A stretch of 64,000 nucleotides of DNA from Siphonodentalium dalli (taxonomy: Eukaryota > Mollusca > Scaphopoda > Gadilida > Siphonodentaliidae): the NCBI GenBank assembly GCA_032622095.1, contig CP136063.1, forward strand, positions 119,246,723 through 119,310,722, written 5' to 3'. The position numbers and the translations under genes were made by a program. Below, in pieces: positions 12,502 through 26,600 of the stretch (position 1 is the stretch's first letter; every line of letters begins with the position of its first letter). Under the pieces are notes generated by a model, which did no database searches, had not been told where the DNA came from, and was given only the letters and a program-made list of their open reading frames with translations.

Positions 12502-13891
12502 GACCCCCACCCATGCCTCGAAATTTGGTAATGCGGGTAGAAAAATCGCCATATCTTGGCCAATTTTCAAGATTTCGAGCTAATTTTTGCGTCATTGTGT
12601 TCGTATTTGATGTCCCTATAATATTTAGTTGGGTTTTGGTAAAGTATTGTGGCGATATTCTACTATGTAGGCCAATATGTATGTTGTTCAGTGCATACTT
12701 TTTGAATATCGTTGGCCTCCATCGACATACTACGGAAAGTGGGTAATTGTTTAGAAGTACTGAAAATTCCCCACCGAATGACACCAAACACGTGACGATT
12801 GGTTGATGGAAATTAAATTCATAGTGCATCTTCTGTAAACTTGAAAAAAAATGAAGGGGCCACAATTTCCACATTTCTCAATCGATTTACAAAATTCTTT
12901 CACGAGTAGCATTAGTACGTCGTATAGATACTTCATAACATTTTTGGTTCAAATCGGAGACAAAAAAAATATGACAATTTTTGCCCCCCTCCCTAATACG
13001 GACCAATGTTTTTGGATCTTGGTCAAAATTGCACCATTTCGTCTTCTTTCTATGGATAACACGCTCACATAAACCAAATACAATTCACGTGCGTTGTCTA
13101 GGAGGAGTTTTGTCCACAAGCACTTTCTCCTAAATCGATGTATGAATACAATTTTCAATGGTCTGTAACTTGGACATTTCTCAACCGATTTCCAAAATTC
13201 TTTCAGGAGAATCATTAGTACGTCCTATAGATACACGACAGTAAAAGTAGTTGAAATCATCGAAAAAAAAAAAATCGAAAATTTTGCCCCCACCCAAACC
13301 CCAAAAATATAAGTCCGTTCCTGTTCAAAACTTATTTTCATAGAAAGTTGCTAACAACTAACTGCATATGAGCCCTCGTATCTGGCTACCTTGAACGTTA
13401 TAGGCGGACACAGGATATGAAATAAATCGAATTTTGCGAATCATGGGCGACAACTCTGTAGGGAAAGCTCGGACATAAATTATAATGCATGGACCCAATA
13501 GGGCATACTGAGTTGTGCATACGGTCCAAATTTCAAGTTGCTTCTATTCATACTTTTCGAGATACTGCAACCCCCAGTTTTACACATAAAGGGAGATAAC
13601 TCTGCAAAGCAAGTTAGGACAAAATCATATATAGACCGATGCACTACAACTATCATTGGGCTATAAACATACCAAAATCCAGCGCTCTATCTCTCTTACT
13701 TCCTGAGATATAAGGGTTATAAAATTGCTTAGTATAATAATAAATAATATTGGAAAAAAATAATAAATTGAATAACAATATACTTCCATATTAAAATATG
13801 GAAGTATAATAAGGGAATCGCGCGGAATTGATTGGAATGTCGATTGTATGGTTCATTGACATTTCTGTGTTCAGTTGGAATGTTCTGGTAT
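12502..13891. repeat. Monomer M10, 1390 bp, 142A + 1125A plus 1-bp insertion
   Basis: This is the only unit with a length change. The A7 tract has become A8 (12844-12851), which shifts all later coordinates by one. It also carries G142A (12643) and C1125A (13627). The insertion shifts the antisense 159-codon frame near its start, which argues against that frame being a constrained gene. Confidence 0.95.
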
Positions 13892-16800
13892 GACCCCCAC
13901 CCATGCCTCGAAATTTGGTAATGCGGGTAGAAAAATCGCCATATCTTGGCCAATTTTCAAGATTTCGAGCTAATTTTTGCGTCATTGTGTTCGTATTTGA
14001 TGTCCCTATAATATTTAGTTGGGTTTTGGTAAGGTATTGTGGCGATATTCTACTATGTAGGCCAATATGTATGTTGTTCAGTGCATACTTTTTGAATATC
14101 GTTGGCCTCCATCGACATACTACGGAAAGTGGGTAATTGTTTAGAAGTACTGAAAATTCCCCACCGAATGACACCAAACACGTGACGATTGGTTGATGGA
14201 AATTAAATTCATAGTGCATCTTCTGTAAACTTGAAAAAAATGAAGGGGCCACAATTTCCACATTTCTCAATCGATTTACAAAATTCTTTCACGAGTAGCA
14301 TTAGTACGTCGTATAGATACTTCATAACATTTTTGGTTCAAATCGGAGACAAAAAAAATATGACAATTTTTGCCCCCCTCCCTAATACGGACCAATGTTT
14401 TTGGATCTTGGTCAAAATTGCACCATTTCGTCTTCTTTCTATGGATAACACGCTCACATAAACCAAATACAATTCACGTGCGTTGTCTAGGAGGAGTTTT
14501 GTCCACAAGCACTTTCTCCTAAATCGATGTATGAATACAATTTTCAATGGTCTGTAACTTGGACATTTCTCAACCGATTTCCAAAATTCTTTCAGGAGAA
14601 TCATTAGTACGTCCTATAGATACACGACAGTAAAAGTAGTTGAAATCATCGAAAAAAAAAAAATCGAAAATTTTGCCCCCACCCAAACCCCAAAAATATA
14701 AGTCCGTTCCTGTTCAAAACTTATTTTCATAGAAAGTTGCTAACAACTAACTGCATATGAGCCCTCGTATCTGGCTACCTTGAACGTTATAGGCGGACAC
14801 AGGATATGAAATAAATCGAATTTTGCGAATCATGGGCGACAACTCTGTAGGGAAAGCTCGGACATAAATTATAATGCATGGACCCAATAGGGCATACTGA
14901 GTTGTGCATACGGTCCAAATTTCAAGTTGCTTCTATTCATACTTTTCGAGATACTGCAACCCCCAGTTTTACACATAAAGGGAGATAACTCTGCAAAGCA
15001 AGTTAGGACAAAATCCTATATAGACCGATGCACTACAACTATCATTGGGCTATAAACATACCAAAATCCAGCGCTCTATCTCTCTTACTTCCTGAGATAT
15101 AAGGGTTATAAAATTGCTTAGTATAATAATAAATAATATTGGAAAAAAATAATAAATTGAATAACAATATACTTCCATATTAAAATATGGAAGTATAATA
15201 AGGGAATCGCGCGGAATTGATTGGAATGTCGATTGTATGGTTCATTGACATTTCTGTGTTCAGTTGGAATGTTCTGGTATGACCCCCACCCATGCCTCGA
15301 AATTTGGTAATGCGGGTAGAAAAATCGCCATATCTTGGCCAATTTTCAAGATTTCGAGCTAATTTTTGCGTCATTGTGTTCGTATTTGATGTCCCTATAA
15401 TATTTAGTTGGGTTTTGGTAAGGTATTGTGGCGATATTCTACTATGTAGGCCAATATGTATGTTGTTCAGTGCATACTTTTTGAATATCGTTGGCCTCCA
15501 TCGACATACTACGGAAAGTGGGTAATTGTTTAGAAGTACTGAAAATTCCCCACCGAATGACACCAAACACGTGACGATTGGTTGATGGAAATTAAATTCA
15601 TAGTGCATCTTCTGTAAACTTGAAAAAAATGAAGGGGCCACAATTTCCACATTTCTCAATCGATTTACAAAATTCTTTCACGAGTAGCATTAGTACGTCG
15701 TATAGATACTTCATAACATTTTTGGTTCAAATCGGAGACAAAAAAAATATGACAATTTTTGCCCCCCTCCCTAATACGGACCAATGTTTTTGGATCTTGG
15801 TCAAAATTGCACCATTTCGTCTTCTTTCTATGGATAACACGCTCACATAAACCAAATACAATTCACGTGCGTTGTCTAGGAGGAGTTTTGTCCACAAGCA
15901 CTTTCTCCTAAATCGATGTATGAATACAATTTTCAATGGTCTGTAACTTGGACATTTCTCAACCGATTTCCAAAATTCTTTCAGGAGAATCATTAGTACG
16001 TCCTATAGATACACGACAGTAAAAGTAGTTGAAATCATCGAAAAAAAAAAAATCGAAAATTTTGCCCCCACCCAAACCCCAAAAATATAAGTCCGTTCCT
16101 GTTCAAAACTTATTTTCATAGAAAGTTGCTAACAACTAACTGCATATGAGCCCTCGTATCTGGCTACCTTGAACGTTATAGGCGGACACAGGATATGAAA
16201 TAAATCGAATTTTGCGAATCATGGGCGACAACTCTGTAGGGAAAGCTCGGACATAAATTATAATGCATGGACCCAATAGGGCATACTGAGTTGTGCATAC
16301 GGTCCAAATTTCAAGTTGCTTCTATTCATACTTTTCGAGATACTGCAACCCCCAGTTTTACACATAAAGGGAGATAACTCTGCAAAGCAAGTTAGGACAA
16401 AATCCTATATAGACCGATGCACTACAACTATCATTGGGCTATAAACATACCAAAATCCAGCGCTCTATCTCTCTTACTTCCTGAGATATAAGGGTTATAA
16501 AATTGCTTAGTATAATAATAAATAATATTGGAAAAAAATAATAAATTGAATAACAATATACTTCCATATTAAAATATGGAAGTATAATAAGGGAATCGCG
16601 CGGAATTGATTGGAATGTCGATTGTATGGTTCATTGACATTTCTGTGTTCAGTTGGAATGTTCTGGTATGACCCCCACCCATGCCTCGAAATTTGGTAAT
16701 GCGGGTAGAAAAATCGCCATATCTTGGCCAATTTTCAAGATTTCGAGCTAATTTTTGCGTCATTGTGTTCGTATTTGATGTCCCTATAATATTTAGTTGG

Positions 16801-19447
16801 GTTTTGGTAAGGTATTGTGGCGATATTCTACTATGTAGGCCAATATGTATGTTGTTCAGTGCATACTTTTTGAATATCGTTGGCCTCCATCGACATACTA
16901 CGGAAAGTGGGTAATTGTTTAGAAGTACTGAAAATTCCCCACCGAATGACACCAAACACGTGACGATTGGTTGATGGAAATTAAATTCATAGTGCATCTT
17001 CTGTAAACTTGAAAAAAATGAAGGGGCCACAATTTCCACATTTCTCAATCGATTTACAAAATTCTTTCACGAGTAGCATTAGTACGTCGTATAGATACTT
17101 CATAACATTTTTGGTTCAAATCGGAGACAAAAAAAATATGACAATTTTTGCCCCCCTCCCTAATACGGACCAATGTTTTTGGATCTTGGTCAAAATTGCA
17201 CCATTTCGTCTTCTTTCTATGGATAACACGCTCACATAAACCAAATACAATTCACGTGCGTTGTCTAGGAGGAGTTTTGTCCACAAGCACTTTCTCCTAA
17301 ATCGATGTATGAATACAATTTTCAATGGTCTGTAACTTGGACATTTCTCAACCGATTTCCAAAATTCTTTCAGGAGAATCATTAGTACGTCCTATAGATA
17401 CACGACAGTAAAAGTAGTTGAAATCATCGAAAAAAAAAAAATCGAAAATTTTGCCCCCACCCAAACCCCAAAAATATAAGTCCGTTCCTGTTCAAAACTT
17501 ATTTTCATAGAAAGTTGCTAACAACTAACTGCATATGAGCCCTCGTATCTGGCTACCTTGAACGTTATAGGCGGACACAGGATATGAAATAAATCGAATT
17601 TTGCGAATCATGGGCGACAACTCTGTAGGGAAAGCTCGGACATAAATTATAATGCATGGACCCAATAGGGCATACTGAGTTGTGCATACGGTCCAAATTT
17701 CAAGTTGCTTCTATTCATACTTTTCGAGATACTGCAACCCCCAGTTTTACACATAAAGGGAGATAACTCTGCAAAGCAAGTTAGGACAAAATCCTATATA
17801 GACCGATGCACTACAACTATCATTGGGCTATAAACATACCAAAATCCAGCGCTCTATCTCTCTTACTTCCTGAGATATAAGGGTTATAAAATTGCTTAGT
17901 ATAATAATAAATAATATTGGAAAAAAATAATAAATTGAATAACAATATACTTCCATATTAAAATATGGAAGTATAATAAGGGAATCGCGCGGAATTGATT
18001 GGAATGTCGATTGTATGGTTCATTGACATTTCTGTGTTCAGTTGGAATGTTCTGGTATGACCCCCACCCATGCCTCGAAATTTGGTAATGCGGGTAGAAA
18101 AATCGCCATATCTTGGCCAATTTTCAAGATTTCGAGCTAATTTTTGCGTCATTGTGTTCGTATTTGATGTCCCTATAATATTTAGTTGGGTTTTGGTAAG
18201 GTATTGTGGCGATATTCTACTATGTAGGCCAATATGTATGTTGTTCAGTGCATACTTTTTGAATATCGTTGGCCTCCATCGACATACTACGGAAAGTGGG
18301 TAATTGTTTAGAAGTACTGAAAATTCCCCACCGAATGACACCAAACACGTGACGATTGGTTGATGGAAATTAAATTCATAGTGCATCTTCTGTAAACTTG
18401 AAAAAAATGAAGGGGCCACAATTTCCACATTTCTCAATCGATTTACAAAATTCTTTCACGAGTAGCATTAGTACGTCGTATAGATACTTCATAACATTTT
18501 TGGTTCAAATCGGAGACAAAAAAAATATGACAATTTTTGCCCCCCTCCCTAATACGGACCAATGTTTTTGGATCTTGGTCAAAATTGCACCATTTCGTCT
18601 TCTTTCTATGGATAACACGCTCACATAAACCAAATACAATTCACGTGCGTTGTCTAGGAGGAGTTTTGTCCACAAGCACTTTCTCCTAAATCGATGTATG
18701 AATACAATTTTCAATGGTCTGTAACTTGGACATTTCTCAACCGATTTCCAAAATTCTTTCAGGAGAATCATTAGTACGTCCTATAGATACACGACAGTAA
18801 AAGTAGTTGAAATCATCGAAAAAAAAAAAATCGAAAATTTTGCCCCCACCCAAACCCCAAAAATATAAGTCCGTTCCTGTTCAAAACTTATTTTCATAGA
18901 AAGTTGCTAACAACTAACTGCATATGAGCCCTCGTATCTGGCTACCTTGAACGTTATAGGCGGACACAGGATATGAAATAAATCGAATTTTGCGAATCAT
19001 GGGCGACAACTCTGTAGGGAAAGCTCGGACATAAATTATAATGCATGGACCCAATAGGGCATACTGAGTTGTGCATACGGTCCAAATTTCAAGTTGCTTC
19101 TATTCATACTTTTCGAGATACTGCAACCCCCAGTTTTACACATAAAGGGAGATAACTCTGCAAAGCAAGTTAGGACAAAATCCTATATAGACCGATGCAC
19201 TACAACTATCATTGGGCTATAAACATACCAAAATCCAGCGCTCTATCTCTCTTACTTCCTGAGATATAAGGGTTATAAAATTGCTTAGTATAATAATAAA
19301 TAATATTGGAAAAAAATAATAAATTGAATAACAATATACTTCCATATTAAAATATGGAAGTATAATAAGGGAATCGCGCGGAATTGATTGGAATGTCGAT
19401 TGTATGGTTCATTGACATTTCTGTGTTCAGTTGGAATGTTCTGGTAT
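13892..19447. repeat. Monomers M11-M14, consensus type
   Basis: Four consecutive 1389-bp units with no deviation from consensus that I could see. Confidence 0.92.
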
Positions 19448-20836
19448 GACCCCCACCCATGCCTCGAAATTTGGTAATGCGGGTAGAAAAATCGCCATAT
19501 CTTGGCCAATTTTCAAGATTTCGAGCTAATTTTTGCGTCATTGTGTTCGTATTTGATGTCCCTATAATATTTAGTTGGGTTTTGGTAAGGTATTGTGGCG
19601 ATATTCTACTATGTAGGCCAATATGTATGTTGTTCAGTGCATACTTTTTGAATATCGTTGGCCTCCATCGACATACTACGGAAAGTGGGTAATTGTTTAG
19701 AAGTACTGAAAATTCCCCACCGAATGACACCAAACACGTGACGATTGGTTGATGGAAATTAAATTCATAGTGCATCTTCTGTAAACTTGAAAAAAATGAA
19801 GGGGCCACAATTTCCACATTTCTCAATCGATTTACAAAATTCTTTCACGAGTAGCATTAGTACGTCGTATAGATACTTCATAACATTTTTGGTTCAAATC
19901 GGAGACAAAAAAAATATGACAATTTTTGCCCCCCTCCCTAATACGGACCAATGTTTTTGGATCTTGGTCAAAATTGCACCATTTCGTCTTCTTTCTATGG
20001 ATAACACGCTCACATAAACCAAATACAATTCACGTGCGTTGTCTAGGAGGAGTTTTGTCCACAAGCACTTTCTCCTAAATCGATGTATGAATACAATTTT
20101 CAATGGTCTGTAACTTGGACATTTCTCAACCGATTTCCAAAATTCTTTCAGGAGAATCATTAGTACGTCCTATAGATACACGACAGTAAAAGTAGTTGAA
20201 ATCATCGAAAAAAAAAAAATCGAAAATTTTGCCCCCACCCAAACCCCAAAAATATAAGTCCGTTCCTGTTCAAAACTTATTTTCATAGAAAGTTGCTAAC
20301 AACTAACTGCATATGAGCCCTCGTATCTGGCTACCTTGAACGTTATAGGCGGACACAGGATATGAAATAAATCGAATTTTGCGAATCATGGGCGACAACT
20401 CTGTAGGGAAAGGTCGGACATAAATTGTAATGCATGGACCCAATAGGGCATACTGAGTTGTGCATACGGTCCAAATTTCAAGTTGCTTCTATTCATACTT
20501 TTCGAGATACTGCAACCCCCAGTTTTACACATAAAGGGAGATAACTCTGCAAAGCAAGTTAGGACAAAATCCTATATAGACCGATGCACTACAACTATCA
20601 TTGGGCTATAAACATACCAAAATCCAGCGCTCTATCTCTCTTACTTCCTGAGATATAAGGGTTATAAAATTGCTTAGTATAATAATAAATAATATTGGAA
20701 AAAAATAATAAATTGAATAACAATATACTTCCATATTAAAATATGGAAGTATAATAAGGGAATCGCGCGGAATTGATTGGAATGTCGATTGTATGGTTCA
20801 TTGACATTTCTGTGTTCAGTTGGAATGTTCTGGTAT
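19448..20836. repeat. Monomer M15, 966G + 980G haplotype
   Basis: This unit carries C966G (20413) and A980G (20427), 14 bp apart at the left end of the first 146-bp subrepeat copy. The same pair recurs in M32, 17 units away, and 980G alone is in M41. Independent recurrence of two linked changes is unlikely, so shared descent or conversion is the better reading. Confidence 0.95.
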
Positions 20837-23614
20837 GACCCCCACCCATGCCTCGAAATTTGGTAATGCGGGTAGAAAAATCGCCATATCTTGGCCAATT
20901 TTCAAGATTTCGAGCTAATTTTTGCGTCATTGTGTTCGTATTTGATGTCCCTATAATATTTAGTTGGGTTTTGGTAAGGTATTGTGGCGATATTCTACTA
21001 TGTAGGCCAATATGTATGTTGTTCAGTGCATACTTTTTGAATATCGTTGGCCTCCATCGACATACTACGGAAAGTGGGTAATTGTTTAGAAGTACTGAAA
21101 ATTCCCCACCGAATGACACCAAACACGTGACGATTGGTTGATGGAAATTAAATTCATAGTGCATCTTCTGTGAACTTGAAAAAAATGAAGGGGCCACAAT
21201 TTCCACATTTCTCAATCGATTTACAAAATTCTTTCACGAGTAGCATTAGTACGTCGTATAGATACTTCATAACATTTTTGGTTCAAATCGGAGACAAAAA
21301 AAATATGACAATTTTTGCCCCCCTCCCTAATACGGACCAATGTTTTTGGATCTTGGTCAAAATTGCACCATTTCGTCTTCTTTCTATGGATAACACGCTC
21401 ACATAAACCAAATACAATTCACGTGCGTTGTCTAGGAGGAGTTTTGTCCACAAGCACTTTCTCCTAAATCGATGTATGAATACAATTTTCAATGGTCTGT
21501 AACTTGGACATTTCTCAACCGATTTCCAAAATTCTTTCAGGAGAATCATTAGTACGTCCTATAGATACACGACAGTAAAAGTAGTTGAAATCATCGAAAA
21601 AAAAAAAATCGAAAATTTTGCCCCCACCCAAACCCCAAAAATATAAGTCCGTTCCTGTTCAAAACTTATTTTCATAGAAAGTTGCTAACAACTAACTGCA
21701 TATGAGCCCTCGTATCTGGCTACCTTGAACTTTATAGGCGGACACAGGATATGAAATAAATCGAATTTTGCGAATCATGGGCGACAACTCTGTAGGGAAA
21801 GCTCGGACATAAATTATAATGCATGGACCCAATAGGGCATACTGAGTTGTGCATACGGTCCAAATTTCAAGTTGCTTCTATTCATACTTTTCGAGATACT
21901 GCAACCCCCAGTTTTACACATAAAGGGAGATAACTCTGCAAAGCAAGTTAGGACAAAATCCTATATAGACCGATGCACTACAACTATCATTGGGCTATAA
22001 ACATACCAAAATCCAGCGCACTATCTCTCTTACTTCCTGAGATATAAGGGTTATAAAATTGCTTAGTATAATAATAAATAATATTGGAAAAAAATAATAA
22101 ATTGAATAACAATATACTTCCATATTAAAATATGGAAGTATAATAAGGGAATCGCGCGGAATTGATTGGAATGTCGATTGTATGGTTCATTGACATTTCT
22201 GTGTTCAGTTGGAATGTTCTGGTATGACCCCCACCCATGCCTCGAAATTTGGTAATGCGGGTAGAAAAATCGCCATATCTTGGCCAATTTTCAAGATTTC
22301 GAGCTAATTTTTGCGTCATTGTGTTCGTATTTGATGTCCCTATAATATTTAGTTGGGTTTTGGTAAGGTATTGTGGCGATATTCTACTATGTAGGCCAAT
22401 ATGTATGTTGTTCAGTGCATACTTTTTGAATATCGTTGGCCTCCATCGACATACTACGGAAAGTGGGTAATTGTTTAGAAGTACTGAAAATTCCCCACCG
22501 AATGACACCAAACACGTGACGATTGGTTGATGGAAATTAAATTCATAGTGCATCTTCTGTAAACTTGAAAAAAATGAAGGGGCCACAATTTCCACATTTC
22601 TCAATCGATTTACAAAATTCTTTCACGAGTAGCATTAGTACGTCGTATAGATACTTCATAACATTTTTGGTTCAAATCGGAGACAAAAAAAATATGACAA
22701 TTTTTGCCCCCCTCCCTAATACGGACCAATGTTTTTGGATCTTGGTCAAAATTGCACCATTTCGTCTTCTTTCTATGGATAACACGCTCACATAAACCAA
22801 ATACAATTCACGTGCGTTGTCTAGGAGGAGTTTTGTCCACAAGCACTTTCTCCTAAATCGATGTATGAATACAATTTTCAATGGTCTGTAACTTGGACAT
22901 TTCTCAACCGATTTCCAAAATTCTTTCAGGAGAATCATTAGTACGTCCTATAGATACACGACAGTAAAAGTAGTTGAAATCATCGAAAAAAAAAAAATCG
23001 AAAATTTTGCCCCCACCCAAACCCCAAAAATATAAGTCCGTTCCTGTTCAAAACTTATTTTCATAGAAAGTTGCTAACAACTAACTGCATATGAGCCCTC
23101 GTATCTGGCTACCTTGAACTTTATAGGCGGACACAGGATATGAAATAAATCGAATTTTGCGAATCATGGGCGACAACTCTGTAGGGAAAGCTCGGACATA
23201 AATTATAATGCATGGACCCAATAGGGCATACTGAGTTGTGCATACGGTCCAAATTTCAAGTTGCTTCTATTCATACTTTTCGAGATACTGCAACCCCCAG
23301 TTTTACACATAAAGGGAGATAACTCTGCAAAGCAAGTTAGGACAAAATCCTATATAGACCGATGCACTACAACTATCATTGGGCTATAAACATACCAAAA
23401 TCCAGCGCACTATCTCTCTTACTTCCTGAGATATAAGGGTTATAAAATTGCTTAGTATAATAATAAATAATATTGGAAAAAAATAATAAATTGAATAACA
23501 ATATACTTCCATATTAAAATATGGAAGTATAATAAGGGAATCGCGCGGAATTGATTGGAATGTCGATTGTATGGTTCATTGACATTTCTGTGTTCAGTTG
23601 GAATGTTCTGGTAT
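20837..23614. repeat. Monomers M16-M17, private 895T + 1184A pair
   Basis: Both units carry G895T (21731 and 23120) and T1184A (22020 and 23409), a pair seen nowhere else in the window. M16 alone adds A336G (21172). A single-unit tandem duplication followed by one mutation in M16 explains this; alternatively the 336 change was lost from M17 by conversion. Confidence 0.95.
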
Positions 23615-26600
23615 GACCCCCACCCATGCCTCGAAATTTGGTAATGCGGGTAGAAAAATCGCCATATCTTGGCCAATTTTCAAGATTTCGAGCTAATTTT
23701 TGCGTCATTGTGTTCGTATTTGATGTCCCTATAATATTTAGTTGGGTTTTGGTAAGGTATTGTGGCGATATTCTACTATGTAGGCCAATATGTATGTTGT
23801 TCAGTGCATACTTTTTGAATATCGTTGGCCTCCATCGACATACTACGGAAAGTGGGTAATTGTTTAGAAGTACTGAAAATTCCCCACCGAATGACACCAA
23901 ACACGTGACGATTGGTTGATGGAAATTAAATTCATAGTGCATCTTCTGTAAACTTGAAAAAAATGAAGGGGCCACAATTTCCACATTTCTCAATCGATTT
24001 ACAAAATTCTTTCACGAGTAGCATTAGTACGTCGTATAGATACTTCATAACATTTTTGGTTCAAATCGGAGACAAAAAAAATATGACAATTTTTGCCCCC
24101 CTCCCTAATACGGACCAATGTTTTTGGATCTTGGTCAAAATTGCACCATTTCGTCTTCTTTCTATGGATAACACGCTCACATAAACCAAATACAATTCAC
24201 GTGCGTTGTCTAGGAGGAGTTTTGTCCACAAGCACTTTCTCCTAAATCGATGTATGAATACAATTTTCAATGGTCTGTAACTTGGACATTTCTCAACCGA
24301 TTTCCAAAATTCTTTCAGGAGAATCATTAGTACGTCCTATAGATACACGACAGTAAAAGTAGTTGAAATCATCGAAAAAAAAAAAATCGAAAATTTTGCC
24401 CCCACCCAAACCCCAAAAATATAAGTCCGTTCCTGTTCAAAACTTATTTTCATAGAAAGTTGCTAACAACTAACTGCATATGAGCCCTCGTATCTGGCTA
24501 CCTTGAACGTTATAGGCGGACACAGGATATGAAATAAATCGAATTTTGCGAATCATGGGCGACAACTCTGTAGGGAAAGCTCGGACATAAATTATAATGC
24601 ATGGACCCAATAGGGCATACTGAGTTGTGCATACGGTCCAAATTTCAAGTTGCTTCTATTCATACTTTTCGAGATACTGCAACCCCCAGTTTTACACATA
24701 AAGGGAGATAACTCTGCAAAGCAAGTTAGGACAAAATCCTATATAGACCGATGCACTACAACTATCATTGGGCTATAAACATACCAAAATCCAGCGCTCT
24801 ATCTCTCTTACTTCCTGAGATATAAGGGTTATAAAATTGCTTAGTATAATAATAAATAATATTGGAAAAAAATAATAAATTGAATAACAATATACTTCCA
24901 TATTAAAATATGGAAGTATAATAAGGGAATCGCGCGGAATTGATTGGAATGTCGATTGTATGGTTCATTGACATTTCTGTGTTCAGTTGGAATGTTCTGG
25001 TATGACCCCCACCCATGCCTCGAAATTTGGTAATGCGGGTAGAAAAATCGCCATATCTTGGCCAATTTTCAAGATTTCGAGCTAATTTTTGCGTCATTGT
25101 GTTCGTATTTGATGTCCCTATAATATTTAGTTGGGTTTTGGTAAGGTATTGTGGCGATATTCTACTATGTAGGCCAATATGTATGTTGTTCAGTGCATAC
25201 TTTTTGAATATCGTTGGCCTCCATCGACATACTACGGAAAGTGGGTAATTGTTTAGAAGTACTGAAAATTCCCCACCGAATGACACCAAACACGTGACGA
25301 TTGGTTGATGGAAATTAAATTCATAGTGCATCTTCTGTAAACTTGAAAAAAATGAAGGGGCCACAATTTCCACATTTCTCAATCGATTTACAAAATTCTT
25401 TCACGAGTAGCATTAGTACGTCGTATAGATACTTCATAACATTTTTGGTTCAAATCGGAGACAAAAAAAATATGACAATTTTTGCCCCCCTCCCTAATAC
25501 GGACCAATGTTTTTGGATCTTGGTCAAAATTGCACCATTTCGTCTTCTTTCTATGGATAACACGCTCACATAAACCAAATACAATTCACGTGCGTTGTCT
25601 AGGAGGAGTTTTGTCCACAAGCACTTTCTCCTAAATCGATGTATGAATACAATTTTCAATGGTCTGTAACTTGGACATTTCTCAACCGATTTCCAAAATT
25701 CTTTCAGGAGAATCATTAGTACGTCCTATAGATACACGACAGTAAAAGTAGTTGAAATCATCGAAAAAAAAAAAATCGAAAATTTTGCCCCCACCCAAAC
25801 CCCAAAAATATAAGTCCGTTCCTGTTCAAAACTTATTTTCATAGAAAGTTGCTAACAACTAACTGCATATGAGCCCTCGTATCTGGCTACCTTGAACGTT
25901 ATAGGCGGACACAGGATATGAAATAAATCGAATTTTGCGAATCATGGGCGACAACTCTGTAGGGAAAGCTCGGACATAAATTATAATGCATGGACCCAAT
26001 AGGGCATACTGAGTTGTGCATACGGTCCAAATTTCAAGTTGCTTCTATTCATACTTTTCGAGATACTGCAACCCCCAGTTTTACACATAAAGGGAGATAA
26101 CTCTGCAAAGCAAGTTAGGACAAAATCCTATATAGACCGATGCACTACAACTATCATTGGGCTATAAACATACCAAAATCCAGCGCTCTATCTCTCTTAC
26201 TTCCTGAGATATAAGGGTTATAAAATTGCTTAGTATAATAATAAATAATATTGGAAAAAAATAATAAATTGAATAACAATATACTTCCATATTAAAATAT
26301 GGAAGTATAATAAGGGAATCGCGCGGAATTGATTGGAATGTCGATTGTATGGTTCATTGACATTTCTGTGTTCAGTTGGAATGTTCTGGTATGACCCCCA
26401 CCCATGCCTCGAAATTTGGTAATGCGGGTAGAAAAATCGCCATATCTTGGCCAATTTTCAAGATTTCGAGCTAATTTTTGCGTCATTGTGTTCGTATTTG
26501 ATGTCCCTATAATATTTAGTTGGGTTTTGGTAAGGTATTGTGGCGATATTCTACTATGTAGGCCAATATGTATGTTGTTCAGTGCATACTTTTTGAATAT

